DNA of 64,000 bases from UBA4636 sp963650915 (GCA_963650915.1 CAVJMJ010000002.1:62001-126000), one strand, 5' to 3'. Positions 54,523 through 63,335 are shown, numbered from the stretch's first letter. Numbers and translations: made by a program. The notes: generated from the letters alone by a model not told the origin.

Positions 54523-55677
54523 CTAAATCTCCTCTTCCCCGATAACGCTTAAATACAGTTTTAAAATCTCCTCTGACGGTTCTTTACCGAATTTCGACAT
54601 ATAATACTGTACAAACAGTTCTTTATCGTTCAACTTTTTCCTTCCGTAAATAGCCGATTCAACGCCTTTAAAACTCAGTTCGACCGAAGCATTGGGATGT
54701 TTTTGCAAAAAATCCTTAACGTTATCGCCTTCGGGCTTATCGAGTGATAATTTCACCAAAACGTAGCCGTCGAGCGGGGCTATTTTGTCTTCGGCTTCTT
54801 GAATGCTTTGAGCAGTAACCGTATTGAGCCTTTTATATGAATGTAAAACACGAGTTTGAAGGTTATTCACCTTACCGCCGATTACGTCGAATACGAAGAC
54901 AGACTTTTCCGTTCCCGCTTCGTCGAAAGAATATTGCATTATACTTCCCGAGTATGCAATATTTCTTTCCTTACTGACGACCTGACGTTTGTGTAAATGC
55001 CCGAGTGCGGTATATACGACGTTATCGGGAATTACCGATAGCGGCAAAATCCTCGCCCCGCCCAAATCTATCGGTCTCTCGCCGTCACTCGTCACTCCGC
55101 CGAGCATAAAAATATGAGCAAGCAAAACGACGGGCAAATTATCGGCTTTTTCCATTGCCGTTTGGATATAGCGTTTGACTTTGTCTTCGTAACTTTCGTT
55201 TTCGTTTATCTTTTCCTTCATCCTTAGTTCGGTAGGATAGGATAAACAGGCAAAATAAAGGGATTCGCCGTCTTTTTCGAAAATAAAATAATCGTCGCCG
55301 TATTCCTTTAACTTTGCTTTGAAATTGCCATTAAACGAATAATCGCTGTTTAACCCTATACCGGAAAAATAAACTCCGCCGAAAAAAGCAATGGAATTAG
55401 ATGCGGTAAGACGAAGAGGATCGTCGTGATTACCGCTTATTACGATAATTTGCGCACCCGCTTTGGTTATATCGGAAATGGCGTCGTAAAAAAGTTTTTC
55501 CGCCTCTGCCGACGGCAAATATGTGTCGTAAACGTCGCCCGATAAGCAAACTATATCGACCGAATCGTTTTTTACGATATCGGTGATTTCCTTTAATACG
55601 AGCCTTTGCTCGTCTATTCTCGATTTCGTATCGAGTTTTTTACCTAAATGCCAGTCTGAAGTATGTAAAATACGCAT
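54523..55677 (-). CDS. sbcD: Nuclease SbcCD subunit D
   Basis: The 384-residue Mre11-like phosphoesterase shows all metal motifs in order: ILHTSDWHLGK, CLSGDVYDTYLP, VISGNHDDPLRL, LLAHIFMLGG and ALGHLHKRQ. It forms the nuclease of the SbcCD complex. It is first in the sbcD-sbcC operon, the stop adjoining the sbcC start directly. A 211-bp divergent gap separates it from the DnaD-like gene. Confidence 0.95.
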   Translation of the reverse strand: MRILHTSDWHLGKKLDTKSRIDEQRLVLKEITDIVKNDSVDIVCLSGDVYDTYLPSAEAEKLFYDAISDITKAGAQIIVISGNHDDPLRLTASNSIAFFGGVYFSGIGLNSDYSFNGNFKAKLKEYGDDYFIFEKDGESLYFACLSYPTELRMKEKINENESYEDKVKRYIQTAMEKADNLPVVLLAHIFMLGGVTSDGERPIDLGGARILPLSVIPDNVVYTALGHLHKRQVVSKERNIAYSGSIMQYSFDEAGTEKSVFVFDVIGGKVNNLQTRVLHSYKRLNTVTAQSIQEAEDKIAPLDGYVLVKLSLDKPEGDNVKDFLQKHPNASVELSFKGVESAIYGRKKLNDKELFVQYYMSKFGKEPSEEILKLYLSVIGEEEI

Positions 55678-55755
55678 AAATCTTTAAATAAACAAAAAAA
55701 TAATATTTTCGTTATAACGGCTCAAAGCAATTTATCGTTTTAACCGCTAAATAAC

Positions 55756-55784
55756 TTGAAAAAATCTTAAAAATAAATTAAAAT
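55756..55784 (+). promoter_or_regulatory. Possible promoter of the DnaD-like gene
   Basis: TTGAAA (55756-55761), a 17-base gap, TAAAAT (55779-55784). The transcript would start just ahead of the structured segment at 55797-55841. Confidence 0.5.
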
Positions 55785-55796
55785 ATAAATTACGAC

Positions 55797-55841
55797 GATT
55801 GAGAAAGGTTATCGCAATATAACCGATACCTCTCGCCAATC
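55797..55841 (+). promoter_or_regulatory. Structured leader upstream of the DnaD-like gene
   Basis: A nested hairpin: outer arms GATTG/CAATC, then AGA/TCT, and inner arms GGTTAT/ATAACC. It lies about 47 bases before the start codon in the predicted leader and has no T-run. It could regulate expression or be an unrelated inverted repeat. Confidence 0.45.
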
Positions 55842-55888
55842 TAATTATAACAATTATTTAAACTTTTTTCAAGTCATTTATATAAGCC

Positions 55889-57325
55889 ATGGCATTTTGT
55901 TCATTTACAAAAGAAGGCGTTAAAAATCTTTCGACATCCGTCGATAACGCTTTCATACAAGACTATCTTTTAGAAGCGGACGGTCAAGCCGTAAAAGTAT
56001 ATCTTTACGGGTTATACATTTGCAAAAATCCTATCGAAGAGTTTACTTTTGCGGAATTTTGCAAAGACCTTTTTATGGATGAAGAAACGGTAAAAGACTG
56101 TTTCAAATATTGGGAAGATTTCGATTGCGTTTCCATTTTGTCCGACGAGCCGTTTACGGTAAAATATCTTCCTATATCATCGAGCGGAAAACCGAGAAAA
56201 TTTAAAGCCGGGAAGTACGACGAGTTCAACAAGGCTTTGCAAGGGCTAATAACCGAAAGGATGATTTCCGTCAACGAATACGCAAGTTACTTTTGCGTCA
56301 TGGAAGATTACCAAATCAAACCCGAAGCAATGCTTATGATTTGCAAATATTGCGTAGACGTAAAAGGTGCGTCGATAAGCGGTAAATACATTAACGCCGT
56401 CGCAAAAGATTTTGCCATGCGCGGTATCACGACCGTAGACGCAATCGAAGTGGAATTGTCCGATTACTTCGATAAGAGTAACGAAATTCAAAAAGTTTTG
56501 ACATCTCTCGGTTTAAAGAGAAAAGCCGAAATGGACGATTTGAATTACTTCAACAAATGGACGAAGGAATTGGGCTTCGATTTGGATATAGTGATTTTCG
56601 TCGCTAAATTATCGAAAGCCAAAAGCGTTATGAAACTTGACGAAATTTTAACCGAACTATATTCGGCTAAAGTTTTTTCAAAAGAAGAAATTCAAAACTA
56701 TCTTTTCCAAAAAACCGAAAAAATCGACCTCGGCAAAAAAATCGCAAAAGAACTTTCAATTTACGTGGAAGTCATTCAGCCCGTTTTGGACAATTATTTA
56801 AACCCTTGGTTATCGATGGGATACGATTCCGAAACACTGCTGTTTATCGCAAATTATTGCTTCAAACGTCGCAAACGCTCATTTGAAGACATGGACGATA
56901 CGGTTAAAACTCTATACAAAAAAGGGTTGATTTCACTTATCGATATAGTAGATTACGTAAAACGTCGCGCCAAAGACGACGAGTTTATAAAATCGTTGTT
57001 AAAAGAAACGGGTACCATGCGTTCGCCCAACGAATGGGACAGAAAAAATTTGGCAAACTGGCGCGAATGGGGATTTTCCGACGATATGATTTTATCTGCG
57101 GCTAAAATTTCGGGCGGTACGAATAACCCCATGATTTATATGAACACCGTTTTGGCAAAGTGGAAAACCAAAGGCATTTTCTCTACAGAAGATATACCTT
57201 CTGAAGTAAGGCAAAAATCAACCGACAATCAAATTCCGGGCGTTCATTTCAAAAACGAGAGAACGTATACCAAGGAAGAACTTGACGGGTTGATTTCCGA
57301 CATAGAAAATTTAGATTTTAGTTAA
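55889..57325 (+). CDS. DnaD-domain replication initiation protein, multi-module
   Basis: The 478-residue protein has an N-terminal winged-helix-like region (about 1-110, with VKVYLYGLYIC and FTFAEFCKDLFMDEE). At least three DnaD-type helical modules follow, each with a Trp-x-x-x-Gly-Phe/Tyr pattern: FNKWTKELGFDLD, PWLSMGYDSETL and ANWREWGFSDDM. DnaD and DnaB of Bacillus open the origin and recruit the helicase loader. The length fits Bacillus DnaB (about 470) more than DnaD (232). The next gene encodes the loader ATPase, one base away, which supports the assignment. Confidence 0.85.
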   Translation: MAFCSFTKEGVKNLSTSVDNAFIQDYLLEADGQAVKVYLYGLYICKNPIEEFTFAEFCKDLFMDEETVKDCFKYWEDFDCVSILSDEPFTVKYLPISSSGKPRKFKAGKYDEFNKALQGLITERMISVNEYASYFCVMEDYQIKPEAMLMICKYCVDVKGASISGKYINAVAKDFAMRGITTVDAIEVELSDYFDKSNEIQKVLTSLGLKRKAEMDDLNYFNKWTKELGFDLDIVIFVAKLSKAKSVMKLDEILTELYSAKVFSKEEIQNYLFQKTEKIDLGKKIAKELSIYVEVIQPVLDNYLNPWLSMGYDSETLLFIANYCFKRRKRSFEDMDDTVKTLYKKGLISLIDIVDYVKRRAKDDEFIKSLLKETGTMRSPNEWDRKNLANWREWGFSDDMILSAAKISGGTNNPMIYMNTVLAKWKTKGIFSTEDIPSEVRQKSTDNQIPGVHFKNERTYTKEELDGLISDIENLDFS

Positions 57326-57326
57326 A

Positions 57327-58241
57327 ATGATTAAATGTAACGAAATTGTTTCCGACGTAGAAAAATACTACGACTCGATAACGAGTGCAAGAGATTTTTA
57401 TTTAAGCGTCGAAACGGAAAAATTATTAAAAAATCCGAACTATCGAGATATAACAAAAAAATTGTCCGAAACCCTTTTCGATTATAACAAAGCGGTTTTT
57501 TTAGGCGACGACAAAAAAGCAAAAAAACTTTACGATGAAGCCGAAACTTTAAAAAAAGAACGCGACGATTACGAAAAAAAACACGGTGTATCGAGAGACT
57601 CTTATCAATGCAAACTTTGTAAAGATACCGGATATATAGGTAGTGACAGATGCTCCTGTTTTTACGATAACGTTACAAAAAAGTGTTATGAGGAATTAGG
57701 CGTTCAAATTCTACCTCTTCACTCGTTTAGCGACGATAGGTTATCCGAAAAGAACGGGCTTTCGCCGATATACGAAAAACTAAAAGAGTACGCCGAAAAT
57801 TTTAAATCGACTTCCAAAAATCTCATTATTACAGGGAAAACCGGAACGGGTAAGTCTTTTTTAGCCCAAGCGATTGCAAAAAAAGTATCGGAAAACAAAA
57901 ACATCGCCCTTTATATAACGTCTGTTTCCCTTAACGAAATTGCCATTGACAATATCGGTTCTTACTCCTCGTCCACAAGGATTGACGATAAAATTTTGCA
58001 AACTTGCGACCTTCTCGTTATAGACGATTTAGGTTCGGAAAAACTTCTCAATAAAATCACCGTCGAAAACCTTTACACGTTAATCTCGGCAAGGCTTATT
58101 AACGAAAAACCATTTATAATTACGACAAACTTCGATATGGAAGAACTTCTTGCCCGTTACGGCGACAGGTTGTTTTCAAGGTTAACAGGGAAAAATACCG
58201 TTACCATCAAGTTAAACGGTAAAGATTTAAGAAAAGCGTAG
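57327..58241 (+). CDS. Helicase loader ATPase, DnaI/DnaC-like
   Basis: The 304-residue AAA+ ATPase loads the replicative helicase. The N-terminal half is helical and ends in a zinc cluster CKLCKDTGYIGSDRCSC (about residues 97-113), the feature of DnaI. The ATPase has Walker A TGKTGTGKSF, Walker B LLVIDDLGSE, sensor 1 ITTNFDME and the arginine finger LFSRLTG. It follows the DnaD-like gene at once, forming a primosome operon. Confidence 0.92.
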   Translation: MIKCNEIVSDVEKYYDSITSARDFYLSVETEKLLKNPNYRDITKKLSETLFDYNKAVFLGDDKKAKKLYDEAETLKKERDDYEKKHGVSRDSYQCKLCKDTGYIGSDRCSCFYDNVTKKCYEELGVQILPLHSFSDDRLSEKNGLSPIYEKLKEYAENFKSTSKNLIITGKTGTGKSFLAQAIAKKVSENKNIALYITSVSLNEIAIDNIGSYSSSTRIDDKILQTCDLLVIDDLGSEKLLNKITVENLYTLISARLINEKPFIITTNFDMEELLARYGDRLFSRLTGKNTVTIKLNGKDLRKA

Positions 58242-58415
58242 TTTGTAATTTTCCGGTTTATAATTAGTGGTTTGTAATTAAAAAATCGCACGTATATACA
58301 AACGAACAGTCAATAAATTTTATGGTTGACAGAATTTATTTTTACGGTTAACAAAGCCGATTTTTACGATTAACATAATCATTTTATATAAACTTTATAT
58401 ATTTTTTCTATTAGT

Positions 58416-58441
58416 AAAAGCGAGGCGCACGCCTCGCTTTT
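58416..58441. terminator. Bidirectional terminator dnaI-like / cdaA operon
   Basis: AAAAGCGAGGCG / CGCCTCGCTTTT is a perfect 12-bp inverted repeat with a two-base centre, with T (or A on the other strand) in the arms. It sits between convergent operons. The flanking parts 58242-58415 and 58442-58549 are AT-rich and hold no recognised gene. Confidence 0.8.
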
Positions 58442-58549
58442 AAAATACATTACTATCTAATTTTACAAATTAACCTTCAATCTTTAAATCGAGTTGATAT
58501 CGTCAAAAAACGCAATGCGACTAAATAAGCAAATTAAAACGCCTATACA

Positions 58550-58660
58550 TTACGCCGCTTTAACGACTATAAAGATGAAAAGAGATAATAAGATTGCCAC
58601 AAATGCCGGCAAAATATTTTTTACAAAAACTTTTGATGCTTTAGTAGGTTCTTTATTCAT
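58550..58660 (-). CDS. Small membrane peptide downstream of cdaA
   Basis: A 36-residue open frame reads MNKEPTKASKVFVKNILPAF and then a hydrophobic stretch ending VVKAA. A charged N terminus of about 14 residues is followed by one membrane helix (about 17-33). A strong ribosome site (AAGGCGGTG) stands eight bases ahead of the ATG, which lies 12 bases after the cdaA stop. It is therefore probably translated. In most Bacillota the gene after cdaA is cdaR (ybbR), a membrane-anchored regulator of CdaA. This peptide could be a small CdaA partner, a remnant of CdaR's membrane anchor, or unrelated. Confidence 0.6.
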   Translation of the reverse strand: MNKEPTKASKVFVKNILPAFVAILLSLFIFIVVKAA

Positions 58661-58672
58661 AATTACACCGCC

Positions 58673-59470
58673 TTATCTGATTAAATCTTGCCAATAGAAA
58701 TCTTTTAAGGTTTCCCTTAAAACGTTAGTGTCGACGAAACGTATGATTTTACCGCCCTTTGCAATTGAAATAATGCCCGTTTCTTCGGATACGATTATTG
58801 CAGTAACGTTAACGGTTTCGGTAAGCCCTATACCCGCACGGTGACGAGAGCCGAGGTCTTTGGATAAATTAAATTCCTGCGCAAGAGGTAAAAAACAACC
58901 TGCCGCCTGAATTTTTGTATCTTTTAAAATCATTGCCCCGTCGTGAAGAGCGGACTTCGGGAAGAAAATACTTTCGATAAGTTGGGCGGAAATATCTGCG
59001 TTAAGATAAACACCGCTTTCCAAAACGCCCGCAGGTAAATTTGCGTTAGATAAAATAATCAATGCACCGACGTCGTTTTTAGACATATTTTGTATTGCTT
59101 TAATTATTTCCTCTATCGCGGCATCGGCATCGAAATTAGTGTTTCCGTCACCGTGTTTATGCTCGCCGAATCTTCCCTGCCAGATAGTTCGTTTGATTTC
59201 GGTAGAAAACAGTACGACGACGCCGAGATAAAAGAAAACTTGAAACAGTAACATTAAAACGCCTGCGTAGTCGTAGTTTGATAAAAACAAACAAACGCCG
59301 GATACGACGGTAAAAATAAGATAAATCCAAAATAAAGTAGCCGCGTTATTCGAAAAAAGTATTTTCACCACGAAATAAATAATTACGGCAATAGACAAAA
59401 TCAATAGCGACTCGACTATTGCGCCTTGGACGGATGAAAATGACGAAAACGCCGTTTTTAACTTTTCCAT
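58673..59470 (-). CDS. cdaA: Diadenylate cyclase CdaA
   Basis: The 265-residue membrane enzyme makes c-di-AMP from two ATP, controlling potassium and osmotic balance and the cell wall. Three membrane segments occupy about residues 15-90. The DAC domain has the DGA motif in KSALHDGAMIL and the RHR motif in GSRHRAGIGLTE. It is followed by a 36-residue membrane peptide rather than cdaR, and no glmM follows. Confidence 0.95.
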   Translation of the reverse strand: MEKLKTAFSSFSSVQGAIVESLLILSIAVIIYFVVKILFSNNAATLFWIYLIFTVVSGVCLFLSNYDYAGVLMLLFQVFFYLGVVVLFSTEIKRTIWQGRFGEHKHGDGNTNFDADAAIEEIIKAIQNMSKNDVGALIILSNANLPAGVLESGVYLNADISAQLIESIFFPKSALHDGAMILKDTKIQAAGCFLPLAQEFNLSKDLGSRHRAGIGLTETVNVTAIIVSEETGIISIAKGGKIIRFVDTNVLRETLKDFYWQDLIR

Positions 59471-59681
59471 ACAATCACCTTGTTTATTCTAAAATTCCAA
59501 AGTATATAATAACACAAATACTTTTAAAAATAAAGTGTTTTGAGGGTTATTTTAGCTAACCGTATGCGATTTTTGCGGATTAAGGTTTTATAAACAATAT
59601 TTTAACGAGCAAAAATATATTAAGTTTTAAACGTTTTTACCTTGTAACCGGTGCTTTAAAGACGAGTATTTTTCGATGATT

Positions 59682-59728
59682 TTCGGCAAAGTTGAGTGAA
59701 GTAGTACTACTTAGATAATTAAGCCGAA
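59682..59728. repeat. Nested palindrome upstream of cdaA operon / downstream of holA
   Basis: TTCGGC (59682-59687) and GCCGAA (59723-59728) flank the perfect 14-bp palindrome AAGTAGTACTACTT (59699-59712). It lies in a 287-bp gap with no gene. There is no T-run for termination of the holA transcript. Confidence 0.6.
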
Positions 59729-59757
59729 CAATTTAAAGCCGAGAAAACCGCAAAAAA

Positions 59758-60726
59758 TCATTCGCACAAAACGTTAAAAACTCCCTCGCAAAAGGCACCG
59801 TCGAAAGTTATTTCACCGCTCTTAAAGCCTTGTTCGCACAAAGCAAGTTTGTCCATGATTTTTTTCAGGCGTTTAGGAGAAAAACTTTTCGCCTGTCTTC
59901 TCGACATGGTAACGGCAAAAGGTTTTACACCTAAAATTTGCGACAGTTCGTCGTCGCTTTTATTGGACATTACGACGAAAAACATACGTCTGAAATGGTA
60001 ATAAAGGGAGGCAAAAAGCATTTGCTTATCGGCTGTCGAGTTGAGTTCCTGCATAATTTTATAGGCATCGGCGTAACTTTTATTGGCAATAAATGAAACC
60101 ATTTCGTAAATTTTGTAATCGTTGGTTTTCGTAACCATTGCGTTTACGTCGTCGTCTGAAATATCTGCTTGACCTACCTTGTAAGCGATAAGTTTATCGA
60201 CTTCGCCCATAATTCTCGTCATGTCGTAAAGACAAAATTCGGCAATAAGTTTGCAGGTCGAGGTAGAAATAATCAAGCCTTCCATTGTGCATTTCGCGCG
60301 AACGATTTTTGAAATTAAATCTATGTCTCCCCTTTGACAATCGACCGTCGTTACGGACGAAATTTTCTTTAAGGCATCGCACTTTTTTGAATTGCTTACG
60401 ATAAGCACCGAAGTATCAAAGGGTTTATCGAAATAATTTTTTAACGTTTTGTCTTTTAAATCGGTCGCAGTCGGGTACCATTCTCTAACCAAAAGGGCGC
60501 GTTTTTCGCTCATAAAGGGACAACTTGACAGTAATGAAACCAAGGTGTCCGAAGACTTAGTAAAATAAGTGCCGTCGTATGCGACGAAATTCAATTGAGG
60601 CTCGGTTACCGAAGCGTTCAATATTAACTCAACCGCTTTATCTCTAAAAAAATCTTCCTCGCCTTCAAGCAAGTATATGGGATAAATTTGTTCTTTTAAA
60701 GAACTTTTTAGATTTTCAAATTTCAT
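59758..60726 (-). CDS. holA: DNA polymerase III subunit delta
   Basis: The 322-residue clamp-loader subunit opens the beta sliding clamp. The N-terminal domain begins IYPIYLLEGEEDFFRDKAVELIL, the middle has ALLVREWYPTATDL and the AAA-like fold continues with LIISTSTCKLIAEFCLYDMTRIMGEVDK in shorter blocks. The C-terminal collar is helical. Its start overlaps the comEC stop by four bases, the common comEC-holA order. Confidence 0.92.
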   Translation of the reverse strand: MKFENLKSSLKEQIYPIYLLEGEEDFFRDKAVELILNASVTEPQLNFVAYDGTYFTKSSDTLVSLLSSCPFMSEKRALLVREWYPTATDLKDKTLKNYFDKPFDTSVLIVSNSKKCDALKKISSVTTVDCQRGDIDLISKIVRAKCTMEGLIISTSTCKLIAEFCLYDMTRIMGEVDKLIAYKVGQADISDDDVNAMVTKTNDYKIYEMVSFIANKSYADAYKIMQELNSTADKQMLFASLYYHFRRMFFVVMSNKSDDELSQILGVKPFAVTMSRRQAKSFSPKRLKKIMDKLALCEQGFKSGEITFDGAFCEGVFNVLCE

Positions 60727-62204
60727 AACACTCCGAATAACGACAAAACGAGGGTCGATAACGATAACAAACAGGATATAAATTTTACGGGCTTTTTAAA
60801 GTTTGTTCTCTCGCAAAAAATAAAAGCAAAAATATAATACAAACATATGGCAACGACTGAAACGTCCGAACTTAAAGTAAATACGCTCGAATTGATTTCC
60901 ACCAAAAAAGAATTTAAAAAATAAGCGACAAAGTACGGCAACTTAAAGACGAAGCTCATAAACGGCAAAATAGCCGTTAAAACCGTCGCCACGAAGGATA
61001 GCGTATATAAAACGCTTACCATCGGAACCAATAAAACGTTTAAAAATATGACGATTAGCGAACTATAACCGAACATTTTGAATAGCACGGGCGTCATTAT
61101 AAAACTTACCGCAAAACTTACCGATAACGATTGAGCGATGCTTTCGGGTAAAAAAGTAAAAAACGGTTCAAACGATTTATTGCATACGGCAATGGAAAAT
61201 ACCGCAAGATATGAAAGTATAAAACCGTAAGAAAACAGCGTATGAGGGAAAATCGCAAGAACGATTATAAAACTGAGAAGCAAAGAATTCAATACGTCGT
61301 ATTTTCGCCCCAAGTTTTTTACGGTATTAAGAGTAATGCTCATTATTACCGCTCTCATACAAGATACCGGGAAACCGCAAAGTCCTGCGTAAAATAGACA
61401 AAAAACGGCACCGATTATAGTATTTGTAACGCCTTTTATTCTGAATAGCGATAAAACCGTTCCTACAACCGAAGAAAAAAACACTACGTGCAATCCCGAT
61501 ACGGCGAATATGTGACTTATCCCGGATAAACGGAAGTTTGATAAAGTATCTTCGGCAATTTTAGAAGTATCGCCGAGAAGCAACGCCACGATGATACCGC
61601 CTTCGTCACCGCTTACGTTTGTCAAAATCAGATTTTTTACGTAGTTCGAAACGATGTACAACGGGTTAGTCGGTTCGGTCACCGACAAAATCGTCTGTGA
61701 AGTTATTTTAAAATTTGTTTTAGCCGAATAACTAACGATAGAAAAGGGTAAAAAACTAATATCCCCGTTTAACTTTATTTCCTCTCCGTAAACATACTCC
61801 GAATTATCCGTATAAAAATATGCCCCGCCGTAGGTATTATAACCGCCGATTTTCAAGTCTGACAAAGTAATTCTGTAATTACCGGATGACGCCGTCGAAA
61901 TATCTGAAACTATTCCGTTAACGAATACCGATTTTCCTACGAAGGACTGGTCGGCGTTATAAAGGAATATATTATATAGCGTATATAACGCGCCGACAAC
62001 AAAAAACAGCGAAATTACAATTGCTTCGATTTTATATTTTTTGAGCGGTTTTACAAAGAAACAAATTAAACAAAAAATTAGACAAATGACGGAAAAGAGG
62101 TAAAACAAAACAGACACGCCGCCGTTAAGCGCCGTTACGATCATTCCTAACGCCATAGATACGGCACAGAAAACTATCGGTCTGTTGTTTATAACTCTTC
62201 TCAT
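60723..62204 (-). CDS. comEC: ComEC/Rec2-family DNA-uptake channel, without the MBL domain
   Basis: The 493-residue membrane protein has an N-terminal DUF4131/OB-like region (about 30-165) and then the competence domain with VALLLGDTSKIAEDTLSNFR, GISHIFAVSGLHV and LCGFPVSCMRAVIM. About ten membrane helices are seen. ComEC usually has 700-800 residues and ends in a metallo-beta-lactamase nuclease domain. That domain is missing here, and a membrane-anchored protein of exactly that type is encoded at 6583-7650. Whether the cell takes up DNA is unknown. Confidence 0.9.
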   Translation of the reverse strand: MRRVINNRPIVFCAVSMALGMIVTALNGGVSVLFYLFSVICLIFCLICFFVKPLKKYKIEAIVISLFFVVGALYTLYNIFLYNADQSFVGKSVFVNGIVSDISTASSGNYRITLSDLKIGGYNTYGGAYFYTDNSEYVYGEEIKLNGDISFLPFSIVSYSAKTNFKITSQTILSVTEPTNPLYIVSNYVKNLILTNVSGDEGGIIVALLLGDTSKIAEDTLSNFRLSGISHIFAVSGLHVVFFSSVVGTVLSLFRIKGVTNTIIGAVFCLFYAGLCGFPVSCMRAVIMSITLNTVKNLGRKYDVLNSLLLSFIIVLAIFPHTLFSYGFILSYLAVFSIAVCNKSFEPFFTFLPESIAQSLSVSFAVSFIMTPVLFKMFGYSSLIVIFLNVLLVPMVSVLYTLSFVATVLTAILPFMSFVFKLPYFVAYFLNSFLVEINSSVFTLSSDVSVVAICLYYIFAFIFCERTNFKKPVKFISCLLSLSTLVLSLFGVL

Positions 62205-62287
62205 AAATTGTAATTAAGAAGTTAAAACTTGCTTGCAAAGATTAACTTGCAAAGAATAAATCTTCGGGTAAAGCAAGAATTTTCTTC

Positions 62288-62998
62288 TTATATAACGTAT
62301 CTTTCGTACATGCACGGCTCTACTTTATCGTAAGCCGATTTTGCTTCGGTAATTAGTTCTTCTTTTGATATCGTAGGTTTAAAGTGGGAAATCAACGCCC
62401 GCTTGACACCGCATTTCTTTGCGATAAGTCCGACGTGTTCAGCCGATAACAACGGCTTATACGTCGACCAATCTGCAAATAAAAAACCACAATCTATAAC
62501 TGCTAAATCGCTGTTTTCGAGCATTTTGTAAAGGTTATCGCATATATTGCCGTCTGATGTATACGTAAATTTTTTACCGCTATAAAAAACAACGACGCCG
62601 TAAGTCAAAACGGGATGATTGGTTTTATAAAACTCGATTTTCAAATCGTCAAAAACAAGCGGTTCGCTTTCGTTTATCGGAATGAAATCGAAAAAAGGAC
62701 TGTTTTTTATAAGATTTTGAAATTCCGAGCCGTCGTTGGGTGCGTAAACTTTTAATTTACGGTTTCTCGTTTGCAAATAGTAACTTAAAACGCCGATATC
62801 GGAAACGTGGTCGAAATGGTAATGGGTAACAATCACCCCGTCCAATTCTTCGATTTTTACGATATTTTTAAGTTTAGAAAAAACTCCGCTTCCGACGTCT
62901 ATAAGAAATTTTTTATCCCCTGCCGAAAGGAGATAACCGCTCGTAGGGTTATTTTCATCGGGATACAGCCCGTTGGTTCCTAAAGGTTCGACATACAT
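62288..62998 (-). CDS. MBL-fold metallo-hydrolase, RNase Z-like
   Basis: The 236-residue protein has the beta-lactamase zinc motif VTHYHFDHVSDIG, GTNGLYPDENNPTSGYLL at the N terminus, FTYTSDGNICDN and ALISHFKPT. It resembles the small RNase-Z-like/beta-lactamase-related hydrolases; the substrate is unknown. ATG 62998 is preferred to a GTG at 63007, because the AGGGG ribosome site would overlap the GTG. It lies between comEC and the 6S RNA. Confidence 0.85.
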   Translation of the reverse strand: MYVEPLGTNGLYPDENNPTSGYLLSAGDKKFLIDVGSGVFSKLKNIVKIEELDGVIVTHYHFDHVSDIGVLSYYLQTRNRKLKVYAPNDGSEFQNLIKNSPFFDFIPINESEPLVFDDLKIEFYKTNHPVLTYGVVVFYSGKKFTYTSDGNICDNLYKMLENSDLAVIDCGFLFADWSTYKPLLSAEHVGLIAKKCGVKRALISHFKPTISKEELITEAKSAYDKVEPCMYERYVI

Positions 62999-63069
62999 AA
63001 CTATCACCCCTAAGTTTGTAAAAAAATTAAAAAAGCCTAAAAATGTAAAAATAAAAAGTTCTATTTTAG

Positions 63070-63098
63070 TTGCCTAACGCATCAATATATGTTAGAAT
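63070..63098 (+). promoter_or_regulatory. SigA-type promoter of the 6S RNA
   Basis: TTGCCT (63070-63075), 17 bases, TAGAAT (63093-63098). The expected start is near 63105, which coincides with the 5' end of the structured RNA. Confidence 0.7.
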
Positions 63099-63104
63099 TT
63101 AATC

Positions 63105-63335
63105 GTAACAAGTTTTCTACTGTGTGCGAGGTAAGGTTATATTCTCTCCGCAATCACTAAAACGGGAATCGGAGTCCTTTCGGTTATGTAAAACTCTCGA
63201 CTATTGTCTTACGTGCAAGTCGTTTACATGGAGTAGCAGACACCCCAAGGCTTGATACCCACCTGCAATTAAGCGGGTTGATTTTTTCCTTATACGGCAC
63301 GTGTGGGGGCGACGGCATAAAGCCGTCGCTTTTTT
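63105..63335 (+). ncRNA. ssrS: 6S RNA
   Basis: A promoter at 63070-63098 and a terminator (GCGACGGC / GCCGTCGC plus TTTTTT, 63309-63335) delimit a transcript of about 230 bases with no reading frame. The ends pair: CUACUGUGUGC near 63117 with GCACGUGUGG near 63297, and GGUAAGG with CCUUAU. This gives a long rod-like hairpin with an unpaired centre, as in 6S RNA, which mimics an open promoter and binds SigA-RNA polymerase. Internal segments such as AGACACCCC and ACCCACCUG agree with remembered Bacillota 6S sequences. I could not run a covariance model. Confidence 0.7.

Noticed and set aside
58494..58697. Open frame of 67 codons on the plus strand near cdaA
   Set aside because: The opposite strand holds a short frame with a strong ribosome site and sensible spacing to cdaA; the plus-strand frame has neither.
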